Assembly (NCBI GenBank): GCA_963703085.1
Contig: OY969789.1
Location: 372,001 to 436,000, forward strand
DNA length: 64,000 nt
Source: DATAEG01 sp963703085
Lineage (GTDB): Bacteria; Actinomycetota; Actinomycetes; Mycobacteriales; Jatrophihabitantaceae
Direction: 5' to 3'
Position numbers and translations under genes: made by a program. This document shows, in pieces, positions 62,460 to 64,000 of the stretch. Position 1 is the first letter of the stretch, and the number at the start of each line of letters is the position of its first letter. Under the pieces are notes generated by a model. The model did not search any database. It saw only the letters and a list, made by a program, of their open reading frames with translations, and was not told where the DNA came from.

Positions 62460-63862
62460 GGGTTGATTCCGGCGTCGAGGGCGAGCAGGTCGTCGACGGT
62501 CTCCCGGCGGATGAGAACCTGCGTTTTACCGTTGCGCACAGCGATCACCGGCGGTCGCGGAACGAGGTTGTAGTTGCTCGCCATGCTGCGGCAGTAGGCG
62601 CCCGTCGCGGCGACCGCGATCAGGTCGCCGGCCTGGATGTCGGCCGGCAGCCAGGCATCGCGCACCACGATGTCCCCGCTCTCGCAGTGCTTCCCGACGA
62701 TGCGCACCCGGGTGGCGGCTTCGGTCGACACCCGGTTGACCAGCGCCACGGTGTAGTCCGCGCCGTAAAGAGCGGTACGGATGTTGTCGCTCATCCCGCC
62801 GTTCACGGACACGTAGGTGCGCACCGTTCCGCCGTCGACCTCGACGGGTTTGACCGTGCCCACCTCGTAAACCGTCACGGTGCTCGGGCCGACGATGGCC
62901 CGACCCGGCTCGACCGCGAGCTGCGGCACCGCCAGCGACTTCTCCGCGCAGTCCTGCTCGACGATCGTGCGCAGCCGGCCGGCGATCTCCTTCGGTGCTT
63001 GCGGTTCGTCCCCGCTGCGGTACGCGATGCCGAAGCCGCCGCCGAGGTCGATCACCGGCAACTCGATCCCGTGGTCATCGCGGATGCGGGCCAGCAGGCC
63101 GACGATCCGGCGAGCCGAAATCTCGAAGCCGGCGGTGTCGAAGATCTGCGATCCGATGTGCGAGTGCAGACCGATCAGCTGCAAGTAATCGCTGGCCAGG
63201 ATTCGGGTGACGGCCGCGAAGGCGTCGCCGCTGGCCAGCGAGAATCCGAACTTCTGGTCCTCATGGGCTGTGGCGATGTACTCGTGGGTATGCGCCTCGA
63301 CGCCGACGGTCACCCGCACCATCACCCGTTGGACCCCGCCGTGGGCCACGCACAGATCCGACAGCCGGTCGATCTCCTCGAAGGAGTCGACGACGACCGT
63401 GCCGACGCCGGCCTGTACCGCCGTGGCGAGTTCGGCGACGGACTTGTTGTTGCCGTGCAGCGCCAGCCGGTCCGGCGGGAAGCCCGCGGCCAGCGCCAGC
63501 GCCAGCTCGCCGGCGGTGCACACATCGAGGCCCAGGCCGTCCTCGGCGATCCAGCGCGTCAGCTGGGCGCAGAGGAACGCCTTGCCCGCGTAGTACACCT
63601 CGTTGCCGGCGAATGCCTCGACGAACTGCCTGGCCCGATCGCGCACGTCCTGTTCGTCCATGAGCATGAGCGGCGTGCCGTACTCGTCGGCAAGCTGCGG
63701 CACCGAGGCGCCACCGATGGTGAGCAACCCGTCGATACGCTCGGCGGTTGACGGCCATACCAGCGGATCGAGCGCTGTGACGTCGGCCGGCGCATCCGAG
63801 CGTTCGTCGCCGTGCTGTCCGTCGGCATGACGGGATCCTGCGGGGTGTGCTGACCTCGCCAC
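62456..63862 (-). CDS. lysA: Diaminopimelate decarboxylase
   Basis: A 468-residue PLP enzyme making lysine from meso-diaminopimelate. The PLP Lys is in 'NEVYYAGKAFLCAQLTRWI'; 'HSHIGSQIFDTAGFEI' and 'DLGGGFGIAY' bind the phosphate, and the substrate-binding 'CESGDIVV' carries the second-subunit Cys. The first ~30 residues are non-conserved and could be shortened. It starts 6 bases from the argS stop, with no promoter between, and overlaps hom by 4 bases. Confidence 0.95.
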   Translation of the reverse strand: MARSAHPAGSRHADGQHGDERSDAPADVTALDPLVWPSTAERIDGLLTIGGASVPQLADEYGTPLMLMDEQDVRDRARQFVEAFAGNEVYYAGKAFLCAQLTRWIAEDGLGLDVCTAGELALALAAGFPPDRLALHGNNKSVAELATAVQAGVGTVVVDSFEEIDRLSDLCVAHGGVQRVMVRVTVGVEAHTHEYIATAHEDQKFGFSLASGDAFAAVTRILASDYLQLIGLHSHIGSQIFDTAGFEISARRIVGLLARIRDDHGIELPVIDLGGGFGIAYRSGDEPQAPKEIAGRLRTIVEQDCAEKSLAVPQLAVEPGRAIVGPSTVTVYEVGTVKPVEVDGGTVRTYVSVNGGMSDNIRTALYGADYTVALVNRVSTEAATRVRIVGKHCESGDIVVRDAWLPADIQAGDLIAVAATGAYCRSMASNYNLVPRPPVIAVRNGKTQVLIRRETVDDLLALDAGINP

Positions 63863-63868
63863 AACTAC

Positions 63869-64000
63869 CTACATTCGTTCGGGAGCGTGCACGCCCAACA
63901 GGCCGAGCCCATTGGCCAGCACGATCCGAGTGGCTTCACACAGCCACAGCCGCGCATCGGTGAGCGGAGTGGCCTCCTCGTCGCCCTGGGGGAGGACCCG
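63869..64000 (-). CDS. argS: Arginyl-tRNA synthetase, 3' end only
   Basis: Only the last 43 codons are in the window. 'LTDARLWLCEATRIVLANG' and the ending 'LGLLGVHAPERM' are the closing anticodon-binding helices of ArgRS. The gene continues beyond the window on the minus strand. It comes immediately before lysA, the order seen in many actinobacteria, and is probably the head of the argS-lysA-hom-thrC-thrB transcript. Confidence 0.9.
   Translation of the reverse strand, partial: RVLPQGDEEATPLTDARLWLCEATRIVLANGLGLLGVHAPERM

Noticed and set aside
61065..62573. 500-codon open frame on the plus strand over hom
   Set aside because: It is an antisense shadow typical of GC-rich DNA, without motifs; hom is well supported on the other strand.

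Overview
The window is a 64 kb piece of a high-GC actinobacterial chromosome. Several features point to Actinomycetota: the gene order lysA-hom-thrC-thrB-rho-rpmE-prfA-sua5-wecA-atp operon-DUF2550-(pduO)-murA matches the mycobacterial order in reverse orientation, the mismatch endonuclease is NucS rather than MutS/MutL, thymidylate synthesis uses ThyX, MurA carries Asp instead of Cys, and Rho has a long Q/N/G/R-rich insertion. The genus cannot be fixed from the sequence alone. There are no tRNA, rRNA, CRISPR, phage or transposase genes that I can see.

Layout. 1-13 kb is mixed housekeeping: a truncated phosphodiester glycosidase, a nucleoside kinase-like gene, thyX, a MarR/ABC exporter pair, a YcaQ-like DNA glycosylase, a DedA protein, GNAT acetyltransferases, an IcmA-like acyl-CoA mutase, and a J-domain/Hsp20/MerR stress group. 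13-20 kb has an MFS exporter with an XRE regulator, a prolyl oligopeptidase, and a MarR gene divergent from a glutaryl-CoA-type dehydrogenase. 20-31 kb is rich in acyl-CoA metabolism: meaB, an acetyl-CoA acetyltransferase, methylmalonyl-CoA epimerase, crotonyl-CoA carboxylase/reductase (ccr), and a tandem-duplicated 3-hydroxyacyl-CoA dehydrogenase. 31-38 kb has a semialdehyde dehydrogenase, a GMC oxidoreductase, nucS, an aldo/keto reductase behind four exact-length 72-bp tandem repeats, and ethylmalonyl-CoA mutase (ecm/meaA). 38-64 kb is the conserved core block: murA, a cobalamin adenosyltransferase, the ATP synthase operon, wecA, sua5, prfA, rpmE, a sugar ABC transporter inserted between rpmE and rho, rho, and the threonine/lysine genes ending in the 3' end of argS.

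How the genes work together. The thiolase, 3-hydroxyacyl-CoA dehydrogenase, ccr, epimerase and ecm form much of an ethylmalonyl-CoA route from acetyl-CoA toward methylmalonyl-CoA. The adenosyltransferase and MeaB would supply and protect the coenzyme B12 needed by ecm and by the IcmA-like mutase. A palindrome of the form TACCG-NN-CGGTA precedes ccr and ecm, and looser versions precede the prolyl oligopeptidase and lie between the thiolase and epimerase genes. This suggests a shared regulator.

Data quality. The ATP synthase genes between about 46.3 and 49.5 kb (atpH, atpF, atpE, atpB, atpI and an AtpZ-like gene) are cut by many small frameshifts, while their neighbours are intact. Isolated single-base shifts also occur in the nucleoside kinase-like gene (about 925), the MFS exporter (about 13,383, 13,818 and 13,893) and rho (about 58,230). 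These look more like sequencing or assembly errors than true gene decay.
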